From: Bacillus sp. REN16
GTDB taxonomy: Bacteria; Bacillota; Bacilli; Bacillales; Bacillaceae_L
Assembly: GCF_020731355.1 (NCBI RefSeq)
Contig: NZ_JAJFZK010000005.1
Span: forward strand, 186,001 to 250,000
Length of the DNA: 64,000 bases
Direction: 5' to 3'
The position numbers and the translations under genes were made by a program. The stretch's first letter is position 1. The number at the start of each line of letters is the position of its first letter. Shown here in pieces: positions 8,863 to 17,020 of this stretch. Under the pieces are notes generated by a model, which was given only the letters and a program-made list of their open reading frames with translations, ran no database searches and had not been told where the DNA came from.

Positions 8863-10863
8863 ATGAAAAGCAACCAGGAAAAACGTAGCAGAAAAAAATT
8901 ATTTAGTTTTACAATTAGAAAGAGGTTGTATCTCACCTTTATCATACTCATTTTATTACCAAGTTTAACAATTGGTTTTGCATCCTATCATAATGCGCAA
9001 AAGGAAATGAAAGATCAGATCCTGTCAAGCTCCACTGCAAATGTGAATCTACTAGATAACTTTATTACAGAGAGCGTGTCTTCAAAGTACAGTGATGTTA
9101 AGTATTTCGGGACTAAGCTTAATGCTCAGTCTTTTGTGGAGTCAGAAATTCCAACCACAATTGAGGCCTTTAAACAATATTCACTTCTGCATCCTGACAT
9201 CGTGACTATTTTTTCAGGTACCAAAGATGGAGCTATGTTTTTATATCCTCAAGCCAATCTTCCGGAAGATTTTGATCCAAGGGAAAGAGAATGGTATAAG
9301 CAAGCAATAGCTAGCCCGGGTAAAGCAATCATTACAGAGCCGTATGAGGATTTGGCCACTGGTACCATCCTGGTAACCGTAGCACAAGCGATCAATGATG
9401 GTTCTGGCGTGATCGGTCTGGACATTAATTTGGAGTCACTTAAAGCACTTACATCCAATGTAAAAATTGGTGAGAAAGGATATGCATTTATCCTTACTGC
9501 CGAGAGAAAATATTTAGTGGATCCGGTGCAAGAAATTGGTTCAGTCCCACAAGGGGAAACCTACAGCAAATTAATCTTTGAAAAACAAAGTGGAATTCTA
9601 TCAGACGAATTTCAAGGCAATAAATATGAAACAGCCTTTGTTACGAATGAACTTACCGGCTGGAAAATCGCAGGTGTAATGGAACAATCTGAGATTGATG
9701 AAGCCACTCAAGGAATCCTACATTCAACATTCTTGGTCGTCGCCATTTTTATTTTAATTGGAATTGTCATTGCAGTTTTAATTGTAAGAAGCATTGCTAG
9801 ACCACTAAAAATGTTAGTAGATGTGACTGAAAAGGTGAGTAATGGGGACCTTACCCAGTCTATAACAGTGAAAAACAATGATGAAGTCGGTCAATTAGGA
9901 AATAGTTTTAATAAGATGTTGGCCTCCTTGAGGGAATTATTAACTCATGTAGAGGAAAAGTCACAGACTTTAGCAGCATCCTCCGAGCAATTGACGGCCA
10001 GCTCCGAACAAAATAGCCAAGCAACTGAACAAGTGGCAAACGCGATTCAAGAGGTTGCCGTTGGAACGGATCAACAGACGGAAATGGTCAGACAAACGAC
10101 AGAAGTCGTGAAAGAAATGTCGATTGGCATTAAACAAATCGAAGTGAACACTCAACATGTTTCTCGAACATCGACTGATGCGTTAGGCATTGTTGAGAAC
10201 GGCGAACAGGCCATCAAAGAATCGATCCAACAAATGCAAAATATTAATTCATCCGTCACTGATTTAGGAAAAATTGTGTATTCACTAGGAGAGCGCTCCG
10301 AGGAAATTAATCAGATTGTAAATGTGATCTCTGATATTGCGAATCAGACGAATCTGTTAGCTTTAAACGCGGCTATCGAGGCTGCAAGAGCGGGAGAACA
10401 TGGAAAAGGTTTCGCTGTTGTTGCGGATGAAGTAAGAAAATTAGCGGAGCAGTCAGCAAAATCGACTGAAAGCATTCGAGGACTAATCGCAACTATACAA
10501 GCAGATACAAGTAAGGCAGTAGAGTCGATGAACCATGGAGCAGAAGAGGCTGAAAAAGGAATTAATGTCGTAAATAATGCTGGGAAATCCTTTACGCAAA
10601 TTCAACAATTCGTAGATGAGGTATCTTCGCAAATCCAGGAAGTTTCAGCGTCAATCGCGCAAATGACACAAGGCGCACAACAAGTCGTTGAATCTGTAAG
10701 TGAAATTGATGAAATCGCGAGGAAGACAACTGGACAAAGCCAAGAGGTATCCGCCGCAACAGAAGAACAACTAGCCTCCATGCAAGAAATTGCATCCTCG
10801 GCAGCTTCGTTATCCGATATGGCAGAAGAGCTGCAGGAAGCGGTTGGGAAGTTTAGGTTGTGA
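8863..10863 (+). CDS. Methyl-accepting chemotaxis protein with dCache sensor
   Basis: 666 aa. TM1 lies at about residues 21-41 and TM2 at about 288-308. The extracellular part between them is a dCache_1-type domain containing '[11 protein letters not shown]' and 'PYEDLATG', which resembles the amino-acid-binding signature of that family, so an amino-acid ligand is an inference. A HAMP domain follows (about 309-361), then the long helical signalling hairpin with the conserved tip near residues 481-530 ('[20 protein letters not shown]' and '[16 protein letters not shown]'). The size is like B. subtilis McpA/McpB/TlpA. Receptors of this kind couple to CheA/CheW at the cell pole. A sigma-D-like promoter and a good RBS (AGAAAGGAAA) precede it. 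B. subtilis has no MCP between degU and degV, so this gene is part of the local insertion. Confidence 0.93.
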   Translation: MKSNQEKRSRKKLFSFTIRKRLYLTFIILILLPSLTIGFASYHNAQKEMKDQILSSSTANVNLLDNFITESVSSKYSDVKYFGTKLNAQSFVESEIPTTIEAFKQYSLLHPDIVTIFSGTKDGAMFLYPQANLPEDFDPREREWYKQAIASPGKAIITEPYEDLATGTILVTVAQAINDGSGVIGLDINLESLKALTSNVKIGEKGYAFILTAERKYLVDPVQEIGSVPQGETYSKLIFEKQSGILSDEFQGNKYETAFVTNELTGWKIAGVMEQSEIDEATQGILHSTFLVVAIFILIGIVIAVLIVRSIARPLKMLVDVTEKVSNGDLTQSITVKNNDEVGQLGNSFNKMLASLRELLTHVEEKSQTLAASSEQLTASSEQNSQATEQVANAIQEVAVGTDQQTEMVRQTTEVVKEMSIGIKQIEVNTQHVSRTSTDALGIVENGEQAIKESIQQMQNINSSVTDLGKIVYSLGERSEEINQIVNVISDIANQTNLLALNAAIEAARAGEHGKGFAVVADEVRKLAEQSAKSTESIRGLIATIQADTSKAVESMNHGAEEAEKGINVVNNAGKSFTQIQQFVDEVSSQIQEVSASIAQMTQGAQQVVESVSEIDEIARKTTGQSQEVSAATEEQLASMQEIASSAASLSDMAEELQEAVGKFRL

Positions 10864-10955
10864 TAAATGGGAATTAGTGGGTTAATTTTTCATACAGTTA
10901 AACGTTTGGAAAAGAATACCCTTAGTTATGAATAATGGGAATTAAAATTTTTAAA

Positions 10956-10990
10956 AACGGGACACGACATCGTGCTCCCGTTATTTTTAT
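10956..10990 (+). terminator. Intrinsic terminator of the MCP gene
   Basis: Stem AACGGGA-CACGA paired with TCGTG-C-TCCCGTT (10956-10982), then ATTTTTAT. The hairpin also shows that the degV reading frame does not begin at the upstream ATG near 10972. Confidence 0.85.
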
Positions 10991-11055
10991 GTTTTGGGGA
11001 AGTGACATCCCCGCCCATTTCATTTAAAATGGAAATTACAAAGAATGAGGACAGG

Positions 11056-11910
11056 ATGGTAAAAAATATGGAAACAACGATTGTAACTGATAGTACAGCT
11101 TACATACCACTGGAACTTCGTGAAAAACTTAATATACATATGATTCCGCTTAGTGTCGTATTTGGAACAGAAAGTTATCGTGAAGAAGTAGATATTACGG
11201 CAGAGGCTTTTTACGAAGAGCTCAAGGCTCGTAAGGATCTGCCAACAACCTCACAGCCGCCGATTGGGGAGTTTGTGGAGCTTTTTGAAAAGCTAGGGCG
11301 GGAGTATGATGCTGTCATTAGTATTCACCTGTCCAGTGGAATTAGCGGGACGTATCAGGGTTCTGTTACAGCGGGTGAAATGGTTGAAGGCGTGAAGGTT
11401 TATTCATTCGACTCTGAAATCAGCTGTATTGTGCAGGGCTTTTATGCGCTGGAAGCTGCGGAAATGGCGAATGCCGGAAAGCCTGTTGAAGAGATTATGG
11501 GGCGCTTAGAAGAAATGAAAATGTCGATGAAAGCCTATTTTATGGTGGATGATCTCACCAATCTTCAGCGTGGGGGTCGCTTGAGCAGTGCAGCGGCTTT
11601 TGTTGGCAGCTTGTTACAGGTAAAGCCAATCCTATGCTTTGAGGAAAAGGTCATTGTACCATTTGAAAAAATTCGTACTCGTAAAAAGGCGTTGAACCGA
11701 GTGTTCGAATTATTTGATGAGGATGCTAGCCAAGGTGTACCAATGCGTGCAGCGCTGATTCACGGAAATATCGAGGAAGAAGCGATTGAATTGAAGGCTG
11801 AACTCGAAAGGAAATACCCGCATGTTGAATTTTTACTAAGCTATTTCGGACCTGTAATCGGGACTCATTTAGGTGAGGGTGCGATTGGGCTAGGTTGGTA
11901 TAAGAAATAA
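11056..11910 (+). CDS. degV: DegV family fatty acid-binding protein (FakB-like)
   Basis: 284 aa from ATG 11056, preceded by GAGGACAGG. ATG 11068 is an alternative, while the longer frame from 10972 overlaps a terminator. The DegV fold is shown by 'TIVTDSTAYIPLELRE' at the start, 'TTSQPPIGEF', 'VISIHLSSGISGTYQGS', 'SFDSEISCIVQG' and the C-terminal 'LLSYFGPVIGTHLGEGAIGLGW'. Family members bind one fatty acid and hand it to the kinase FakA, which makes acyl phosphate for phospholipid synthesis. In B. subtilis this gene (degV/fakBA) is the direct neighbour of degU. Here it is separated from degU by about 6 kb of inserted genes. Cytoplasmic. Confidence 0.92.
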   Translation: MVKNMETTIVTDSTAYIPLELREKLNIHMIPLSVVFGTESYREEVDITAEAFYEELKARKDLPTTSQPPIGEFVELFEKLGREYDAVISIHLSSGISGTYQGSVTAGEMVEGVKVYSFDSEISCIVQGFYALEAAEMANAGKPVEEIMGRLEEMKMSMKAYFMVDDLTNLQRGGRLSSAAAFVGSLLQVKPILCFEEKVIVPFEKIRTRKKALNRVFELFDEDASQGVPMRAALIHGNIEEEAIELKAELERKYPHVEFLLSYFGPVIGTHLGEGAIGLGWYKK

Positions 11911-11915
11911 AAAAT

Positions 11916-11946
11916 GGCGCCGTGCTGTGGTGCGGCGCTGTTTTTG
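11916..11946 (+). terminator. Intrinsic terminator of degV
   Basis: Stem GCGCCG (11917-11922) with CGGCGC (11933-11938), followed by TGTTTTT, directly after the degV stop. Confidence 0.8.
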
Positions 11947-11950
11947 GACA

Positions 11951-11984
11951 AAAAAAGAAATTAGGAGGGGCTCCTAATTTTTTA
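11951..11984. terminator. Bidirectional terminator at the 3' end of the small minus-strand gene
   Basis: A perfect 10-bp stem, AAATTAGGAG (11958-11967) with CTCCTAATTT (11971-11980), has T runs on both sides. It can stop transcription from both strands. The stop codon of the minus-strand gene at 11974 lies inside the stem. Confidence 0.85.
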
Positions 11985-12207
11985 TTAATTGTTCTTTTTG
12001 AGTCGATTTTTCTTTATTTTCTTCCACAGGAACTTTTCTGTACTCATAGCTGCTGTACAGGCTTAGCACAACAAAATAGAGTAACAACAGAACAGTCCAT
12101 GTTGAGGACGTGATTTGAATTTTCTCCTGAAATAATACTGCCATTGCTCCTATGAGTAGAATCGATCCGATGCAAAGCAACAATCCATGCCTTATTACCC
12201 ATTTCAT
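11974..12207 (-). CDS. Small two-pass membrane protein, hypothetical
   Basis: 77 aa. Two hydrophobic segments at about residues 7-26 and 36-53, separated by a short polar stretch ('QEKIQITSS'), are followed by a charged C-terminal tail of about 24 residues rich in Lys and Glu. No family is recognised. AAAGGTAGGG lies upstream of the ATG on the minus strand, and a perfect hairpin with a T run closes the gene, so transcription of this short frame is plausible. It sits between degV and comFA, in a region where B. subtilis has no gene. Confidence 0.55.
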   Translation of the reverse strand: MKWVIRHGLLLCIGSILLIGAMAVLFQEKIQITSSTWTVLLLLYFVVLSLYSSYEYRKVPVEENKEKSTQKEQLIKN

Positions 12208-12350
12208 CTATCAATCCCTACCTTTCACTATCTAATCTCCCCAATAATTGGTTTCTTAAACATCAAATTAGTAAAGATGGTTGAATTCATAAAATCAATC
12301 AATAAATGTCAGATGATATCAGCCAATTTAAAATAAATCGGAGGTCCTTC

Positions 12351-13841
12351 ATGCAATTTTTAGTAGAAAACGAAAAATTAATCCCCGAACAACTAGTGGA
12401 CAAGCCTGGCTCCAAACGAATTACCGATTATGAATCAAACTACCCCCAGCCCCTGAATACCACATTTGATTTCTCCACTGAACTCCAGCAATTACTCCAC
12501 GGCAAACAACTCCTACTCGAAGAAATTCCATTATCCCTTGAGGATATACATCATCACTATTTAAATGGTTATTTGCAATATCGAAAATGCATCACGAAAA
12601 CGCAGGATGGGTTTTTGTGTGTTCGGTGTGGGAATTCTGATCAAAAGCTGTTCGCTTCGTTTGGATGCGCAAGGTGCAAACAAGAGTGTGCGTATTGCAG
12701 GAAGTGCATTAATATGGGGCGAATGAGTGAGTGCACGGTTTTGGTGAGTTGGACTGGGCCGAGTCCGAAAGTTGATATTCCCGATAAGCCACTAGTGTGG
12801 GATGGTACGCTTTCTCCAGGGCAACAAAAGGCTTCAGCAGAACTCATAAAAGCCGTACAAACCAATGATCAGTTGTTATGTTGGGCCGTTTGTGGAGCTG
12901 GTAAAACTGAGATACTTTTTGAAGGTATCGAAACTGCACTTCAGGACGGTAAAAAAGTTTGCATCGCAACACCGCGAACAGATGTAGTCATTGAGCTCGC
13001 GCCACGTATCAAAGCTTCGTTTCCTCAAGTCGATGTCATTGCCTTGTACGGTGGGAGCGAGGAACGCAATAAAACTGCTCCCATCACCCTTGCCACAACT
13101 CATCAGCTTCTCCGGTTTTACAAAGCCTTTGACATGATCATTATCGATGAGGTCGACGCCTTTCCTTATTCGGTCGAGCCCATGCTGCAGTATGCTGTCA
13201 ACCAAGCGAAAAAGGATATTTCCTCGACCATTTACCTTACGGCTACACCCAATCGGACCTGGAAAAATGAAATCGCATCAGGTAAACGAAAAGCTGTAAC
13301 GATTCCGGCGAGATACCATCGTCGTGCATTACCAGTTCCGGGATTTAGATGGTGCGGGAACTGGGAGAAGGTCTTGAAAAAGAAGAGGCTTCCGGAGAAT
13401 GTGATGGCGTGGATTAAAGAGCATCTTGAAATTGGCAAGCAAGGCTTTTTGTTTGTTCCACGGATTACCTATTTGGAAAGTATCGTAGGAATTTTGCAGT
13501 CCATCGACTCCCGAATTGAAGGCGTTCATGCCGAGGACCCCAACCGAAAAGACAAGGTCGCACGCTTTCGCTCCGGAGAAATCCCGATTCTTGTGACTAC
13601 GACCATTTTAGAAAGAGGCGTAACCGTACCAAATATTGATGTCGCAGTTTTAGGTGCGGAGGATAAAATTTTTACAGAGAGCGCATTGGTCCAGATTTCA
13701 GGACGTGTCGGCAGGAGTGCAAAGTATCCGAGTGGCGAAATTTTATTTTTTCATTACGGTAAAACAAGAGAAATGATCAAGGCAAAACAACATATCGAAA
13801 ATATGAACAAAGAAGCCATCCAAAACGGCTTCATCGATTGA
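12351..13841 (+). CDS. comFA: ComFA, DNA-uptake helicase
   Basis: 496 aa from ATG 12351, selected because GGAGG lies 6 nt upstream; the ATG at 12306 lacks a ribosome site. The N-terminal zinc-binding part has Cys at 90, 93, 106, 109, 113, 116 and 119, more cysteines than the simple four-Cys pattern. The DEAD-like superfamily 2 helicase core follows, with Walker A 'AVCGAGKTE' (about 179-187), 'ATPRTDVVIELAPR', the Walker B box 'MIIIDEVDAF', 'LTATP', and in the second domain 'ILVTTTILERGVTVPN' and 'QISGRVGRS'. ComFA is the ATPase that helps pull transforming single-stranded DNA into the cytoplasm at the competence pole. comFB and comFC follow but are separated by a sortase gene. No ComK box (AAAA-N5-TTTT) is evident just upstream. 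Confidence 0.95.
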   Translation: MQFLVENEKLIPEQLVDKPGSKRITDYESNYPQPLNTTFDFSTELQQLLHGKQLLLEEIPLSLEDIHHHYLNGYLQYRKCITKTQDGFLCVRCGNSDQKLFASFGCARCKQECAYCRKCINMGRMSECTVLVSWTGPSPKVDIPDKPLVWDGTLSPGQQKASAELIKAVQTNDQLLCWAVCGAGKTEILFEGIETALQDGKKVCIATPRTDVVIELAPRIKASFPQVDVIALYGGSEERNKTAPITLATTHQLLRFYKAFDMIIIDEVDAFPYSVEPMLQYAVNQAKKDISSTIYLTATPNRTWKNEIASGKRKAVTIPARYHRRALPVPGFRWCGNWEKVLKKKRLPENVMAWIKEHLEIGKQGFLFVPRITYLESIVGILQSIDSRIEGVHAEDPNRKDKVARFRSGEIPILVTTTILERGVTVPNIDVAVLGAEDKIFTESALVQISGRVGRSAKYPSGEILFFHYGKTREMIKAKQHIENMNKEAIQNGFID

Positions 13842-13907
13842 TTTTGCAGCCCATTTTTATTATGATAATGAGTAACGGACAAAGAACGGATAAGGTGGTG
13901 TTTTCCA

Positions 13908-14495
13908 GTGAAAAGGTTTGTATATACAATTGCACTATTGTTCATCATCGGTGGAGTTTCATTGACAGGATACTCGATTTTTCAAATTTGGGATTCAAAT
14001 CAGGCGCAAAAAGAAGCATTGGTTCAAGCGGAGGAACTGATTTCCACACCTCCAACCGAGGAAAAAGTAGAAAAGGAAATTATCATTCCAACCTTTAAAA
14101 AAGGCGAAACAATGGGAGTGTTAGAAGTCCCAAAACTCGGTGAAAAAATGCCAATCATCGAAGGAACAGATGAGAAGGAATTGGCGAAGGGTGTTGGGCA
14201 TTATCTAGGCACCGCGCTACCGACTCAAAATGATCAAATCGTCCTCTCGGGCCACCGCGATACTTTATTTAGACGCTTTGATGAGCTTGAAATTGGCGAC
14301 ACCTTTGTTGTGAAATTAGAATACGGCGACTTTACCTACGAAATTGTCGATACGAAAATTGTGGATGCAGACGACCGAACCATCATCAAATCGACTGCAC
14401 CAAATGAGGAGCTAATTGTGACAACTTGTTATCCATTCGGATACATTGGAAACGCGCCACATCGATTCATTTTTTATGCGGAAATGGTAGACTGA
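13908..14495 (+). CDS. Class D sortase
   Basis: 195 aa with GTG start 13908 behind AAGGTGG. One N-terminal membrane segment (about residues 5-26) anchors an extracellular sortase domain. The catalytic triad is visible: His116 in 'VLSGHRDTLF', Cys174 in 'IVTTCYPFGY' and Arg186 in 'APHRF'. The spacing and the 'TTCYPF' motif fit class D sortases of Bacillus. These transpeptidases cut LPxT-type sorting signals, often LPNTA-like, and join the protein to the cell wall. No substrate gene is adjacent. One candidate is in the window: the galactanase at 54784 ends with LPKTA, a membrane helix and a basic tail. The gene interrupts the otherwise conserved comFA-comFB order and has its own terminator. Confidence 0.9.
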   Translation: MKRFVYTIALLFIIGGVSLTGYSIFQIWDSNQAQKEALVQAEELISTPPTEEKVEKEIIIPTFKKGETMGVLEVPKLGEKMPIIEGTDEKELAKGVGHYLGTALPTQNDQIVLSGHRDTLFRRFDELEIGDTFVVKLEYGDFTYEIVDTKIVDADDRTIIKSTAPNEELIVTTCYPFGYIGNAPHRFIFYAEMVD

Positions 14496-14500
14496 AATAG

Positions 14501-14541
14501 AACCCTTAGGTTGGATGTGAATCCAACTTAGGGGTTTTTAC
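14501..14541 (+). terminator. Intrinsic terminator of the sortase gene
   Basis: A 15-bp imperfect stem (14501-14515 with 14522-14536, two G-T pairs) is followed by TTTTTA. Confidence 0.85.
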
Positions 14542-14679
14542 AATTATTTGCATATTTTTAAAGGGAATTTTACATTTATGTCAAATTAATTACTATTGAA
14601 AGTCGGATGGTCAAAATGATTTTTAGATTATGTTTATTATGTCATAATTAGATAAGATAGAGAGAATGGAGAGATTCGT

Positions 14680-14961
14680 GTGAAGGTTTTTAATGCTATG
14701 GAGCCGCTTGTAGCTGAAGCAATCAATGAAAACTGGTCTGAATACAGCTTGCCTTGCAAATGTGAGCAATGTAAAAATGATGTATTTGCCATCACGCTTA
14801 ATAATCTGCCACCGCGTTATGTAGCAAAAGAAACGGGCATGGCGTATGTCCGAGCGCAATATTTTAATAAACAAATGATGGCCAACCTCTATGTGAAAAT
14901 TGCGGAGGCCGTTAAAATCGTTGCGAAAAATCCTCAATGTGACAATATGAAAAGGAGCTGA
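14680..14961 (+). CDS. comFB: ComFB, late competence protein
   Basis: 93 aa with GTG start 14680 behind GGAGAG. 'NAMEPLVAEAINENW' at the N-terminus, two CxxC-like Cys (C26, C28 and C31) and 'LPPRYVAKETGMAYVRA' are typical of ComFB. The protein is small and cytoplasmic; in some bacteria ComFB-like domains have been linked to cyclic nucleotide binding, and no essential role in transformation is known for the B. subtilis protein. The stop is 3 nt before comFC, so they are cotranscribed. Confidence 0.9.
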   Translation: MKVFNAMEPLVAEAINENWSEYSLPCKCEQCKNDVFAITLNNLPPRYVAKETGMAYVRAQYFNKQMMANLYVKIAEAVKIVAKNPQCDNMKRS

Positions 14962-14964
14962 ACT

Positions 14965-15669
14965 ATGTCTACATGCTTACTTTGCCACACTTATTTTGAA
15001 GAAGTGGATTCCTGGTCGACATTGTTTTCGTTGGCCGAGCCAGATCCACTTTGTTCTACTTGCAACGAAAAGTTTGAAAAAGTTGGCGGTGAAATTTGTG
15101 AGATCTGCGGACGACCTTTTTCGGAACTGTCTGATGAGTATCGTGAAGGAAACCTTTGCTTTGATTGTCTTCGCTGGGAAAAGGATCCACGTTGGCAAGG
15201 TGTGCTCACAAAGAACCGCTCAATTTACCTCTATAATGACTTTGCAAAAGATGTGATCTCCCTCTACAAATTCCGCGGTGATTATGTGATTTCTACTATT
15301 TTTAAAACCCCTCTGAAAAAAGCTTTCAAAACTCATTTTAATCCAACCTATTTAGTTGTTCCCATTCCATTAAGTAAAGAGCGTTTGTATGAACGCGGGT
15401 TTAACCAGGCAAAGGCGCTGGCAGAATTATTGGGTGTACCTGTGCATGATGTTTTAGCGCGTACCCATTTGGAGAAACAATCGAAAAAGAGCCGTGATGA
15501 ACGGATTACTGGAGAAAATGTATTTCGAGTGATCAAAGCGGTTGGCGCTCAAGACATTTTGTTAGTTGATGATATTTATACCACTGGTTCGACATTACGG
15601 CATGCGTGTAAGGTACTGATAGAAGCAGGGGCGAAGTCGGTATCGGCGCTGACATTGATGAGGGGGTAA
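14965..15669 (+). CDS. comFC: ComFC, phosphoribosyltransferase-type competence protein
   Basis: 234 aa, ATG after AAAAGGAGC. The N-terminal double zinc-finger part has CxxC pairs ('CLLC', 'CSTC', 'CEIC', 'CFDC'). The C-terminal type I phosphoribosyltransferase domain ends with the PRPP loop 'ILLVDDIYTTGSTL' (about residues 197-210) and contains 'VVPIPLSKERLYERGFNQA'. ComFC acts with ComFA in internalising transforming DNA; a PRPP-linked reaction has not been established. Gene order comFA-comFB-comFC is as in B. subtilis, apart from the inserted sortase. Confidence 0.95.
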   Translation: MSTCLLCHTYFEEVDSWSTLFSLAEPDPLCSTCNEKFEKVGGEICEICGRPFSELSDEYREGNLCFDCLRWEKDPRWQGVLTKNRSIYLYNDFAKDVISLYKFRGDYVISTIFKTPLKKAFKTHFNPTYLVVPIPLSKERLYERGFNQAKALAELLGVPVHDVLARTHLEKQSKKSRDERITGENVFRVIKAVGAQDILLVDDIYTTGSTLRHACKVLIEAGAKSVSALTLMRG

Positions 15670-15691
15670 TTATTTCAAATATCTGTCACTA

Positions 15692-15716
15692 TAAACTCTC
15701 CGAAAACTACCGATAT
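15692..15716 (+). promoter_or_regulatory. Sigma-D-like promoter before yvyF
   Basis: TAAA (15692-15695), 13 nt, ACCGATAT (15709-15716). The spacer is a little short for sigma-D, and GATATAAT nearby could also serve sigma-A. Confidence 0.45.
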
Positions 15717-15753
15717 AATAGAAAGAAATAAGAGATTTAGGGAGAGAATCATC

Positions 15754-16173
15754 ATGGCAGAACTAATGAATTGCCCGAATTGTGGCGCCCTTTTTGTAAA
15801 AACAAATCTTCGTGATGTATGCGAAAAATGCTATAAGGAAGAACAGGCTGCATTTGATACGGTCTATACCTTTATTAGAAAAAAGGAAAATCGCACAGCA
15901 ACTATTTTCGAAACAGCTGAAGGAACAGGTGTTGAAGAAGAACTAATCATCAAATTCATCCGAACAGGTAAGCTGAAATTAGCACAATTCCCAAACCTTG
16001 GATATCCATGTCAAAAATGTCATACCATAATCAGAGAAGGGGTTTTATGTGAAGACTGCACCAAAGATCTTCGTAGCGAATTATCAGCCTTTGAAAAGGA
16101 TGAAGAGCGTAAAAAGGAATTAAATGAACGTGATAAGGAGAAAGGAGCTTATTTCTCTGTGAAAAAGTTCTAA
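15754..16173 (+). CDS. yvyF: YvyF, flagellar operon protein
   Basis: 139 aa. The protein has an N-terminal zinc-ribbon-like pattern ('CPNCGALF', 'CEKCYKEE') and a second pair ('CQKCHTII', 'CEDCTKDL') around a helical middle that resembles a small HTH ('AEGTGVEEELIIKFIRTGKL'). It matches the YvyF family (TIGR03826), found only next to flgM in Bacillaceae flagellar operons. The role is not known. A good RBS (GGGAGAG) precedes the ATG at 15754. flgM follows behind a sigma-D promoter that overlaps the yvyF stop codon. Confidence 0.9.
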   Translation: MAELMNCPNCGALFVKTNLRDVCEKCYKEEQAAFDTVYTFIRKKENRTATIFETAEGTGVEEELIIKFIRTGKLKLAQFPNLGYPCQKCHTIIREGVLCEDCTKDLRSELSAFEKDEERKKELNERDKEKGAYFSVKKF

Positions 16174-16197
16174 ACCTTTTTTCGTTACTGTCGATAT
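16171..16197 (+). promoter_or_regulatory. Sigma-D promoter of flgM operon
   Basis: TAAA (16171-16174, sharing the yvyF stop codon), 15 nt, GTCGATAT (16190-16197). One mismatch from consensus, 45 nt before flgM. Confidence 0.85.
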
Positions 16198-16242
16198 AAA
16201 TAATAAAGACATAGAGAACGGAAAAGAAAGCGAGGTTTTATC

Positions 16243-16503
16243 ATGAAAATTAACCAGTTCGGACCAGTTGGAATGAATCCATATAAAAAGCAAATGAACA
16301 AGATTGCTGCAACAGAAAAGTCAACTCAGACAGATAAAGTTGAAATTTCTTCAGCAGCTAAACAACTACAAGAATCGTCACCAATCACGGTTGCACGCCA
16401 GCAAAAGGTTGAAGCACTGAAGCAACAGGTACAAAACGGTACTTATAAAGTGAACGTAGAAGACACAGCAAAAAGTGTATACGATTTTTATTTTAAAAAG
16501 TAA
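16243..16503 (+). CDS. flgM: FlgM, anti-sigma-D factor
   Basis: 86 aa. N-terminal 'MKINQFGPVGMNPYKKQ', middle 'DKVEISSAAKQLQE' and C-terminal 'RQQKVEALKQQVQNGTYKVN' are the standard FlgM pattern, with the C-terminal half binding the sigma factor. FlgM keeps sigma-D inactive until the hook-basal body is finished. It is transcribed from the sigma-D promoter at 16171-16197, so it takes part in feedback on its own promoter. RBS AAGCGAGG. flgN follows 20 nt downstream. Confidence 0.95.
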   Translation: MKINQFGPVGMNPYKKQMNKIAATEKSTQTDKVEISSAAKQLQESSPITVARQQKVEALKQQVQNGTYKVNVEDTAKSVYDFYFKK

Positions 16504-16523
16504 TGTGAGGATGAAGGGCCATT

Positions 16524-17006
16524 ATGTCAGCTGAAAACTTAGTCGTGTTGCTCAAAAAAATACTTATTTTACACCAAAACCTACTTAAGCTATCAGAGCA
16601 AAAAACAGACATCTTGAAAAAAGGCGACATTGATGCTCTAAACGAACAAATGAAAGAAGAACAGAAATACATTTTAGCGATTAGACAATTGGAAAATGAA
16701 CGGATTACAATTGTTGATAAAATGCTTGGACCTCGTGTTCAGGAAAAGACATTAACAAAATGTATTGAAGTCGCAAGTGAACCAGTTCGTTCGGAACTAG
16801 CAGGATTGCATGAAGAATTGGTTAAAGTGACTCACGATTTAAAGACCGTAAACGAATTAAATCAGCAGCTCACACATCAATCCTTACAGTACGTGAATAT
16901 GTCATTGGACTTGCTACTTCCACAGGAACAAAACGCGGGTTACGGAAACCCAGCCGGAACAAAAGAAAAAAAGCAAACACGCTCGATGTTTGATTCTAAG
17001 GCTTAA
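16524..17006 (+). CDS. flgN: FlgN, flagellar hook-associated protein chaperone
   Basis: 160 aa, fully helical and charged, with the FlgN pattern: a long N-terminal helix pair ('LVVLLKKILILHQNLLKL' and 'EQKTDILKKGDIDALNEQM') and 'LNQQLTHQSLQYVNMSLDLLLP' near the C-terminus. FlgN (YvyG) is the export chaperone of FlgK and FlgL, whose genes follow immediately. The unstructured basic tail (about 140-160) is usual. Confidence 0.93.
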   Translation: MSAENLVVLLKKILILHQNLLKLSEQKTDILKKGDIDALNEQMKEEQKYILAIRQLENERITIVDKMLGPRVQEKTLTKCIEVASEPVRSELAGLHEELVKVTHDLKTVNELNQQLTHQSLQYVNMSLDLLLPQEQNAGYGNPAGTKEKKQTRSMFDSKA

Positions 17007-17020
17007 CGGAGGATGGAAAA

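Noticed and set aside
10972-11055. N-terminal extension of DegV
   Set aside because: It overlaps the MCP terminator and has no similarity to the DegV N-terminus.
12208-12350. ComK box upstream of comFA
   Set aside because: No AAAA-N5-TTTT pair with proper spacing was found; control may lie elsewhere.
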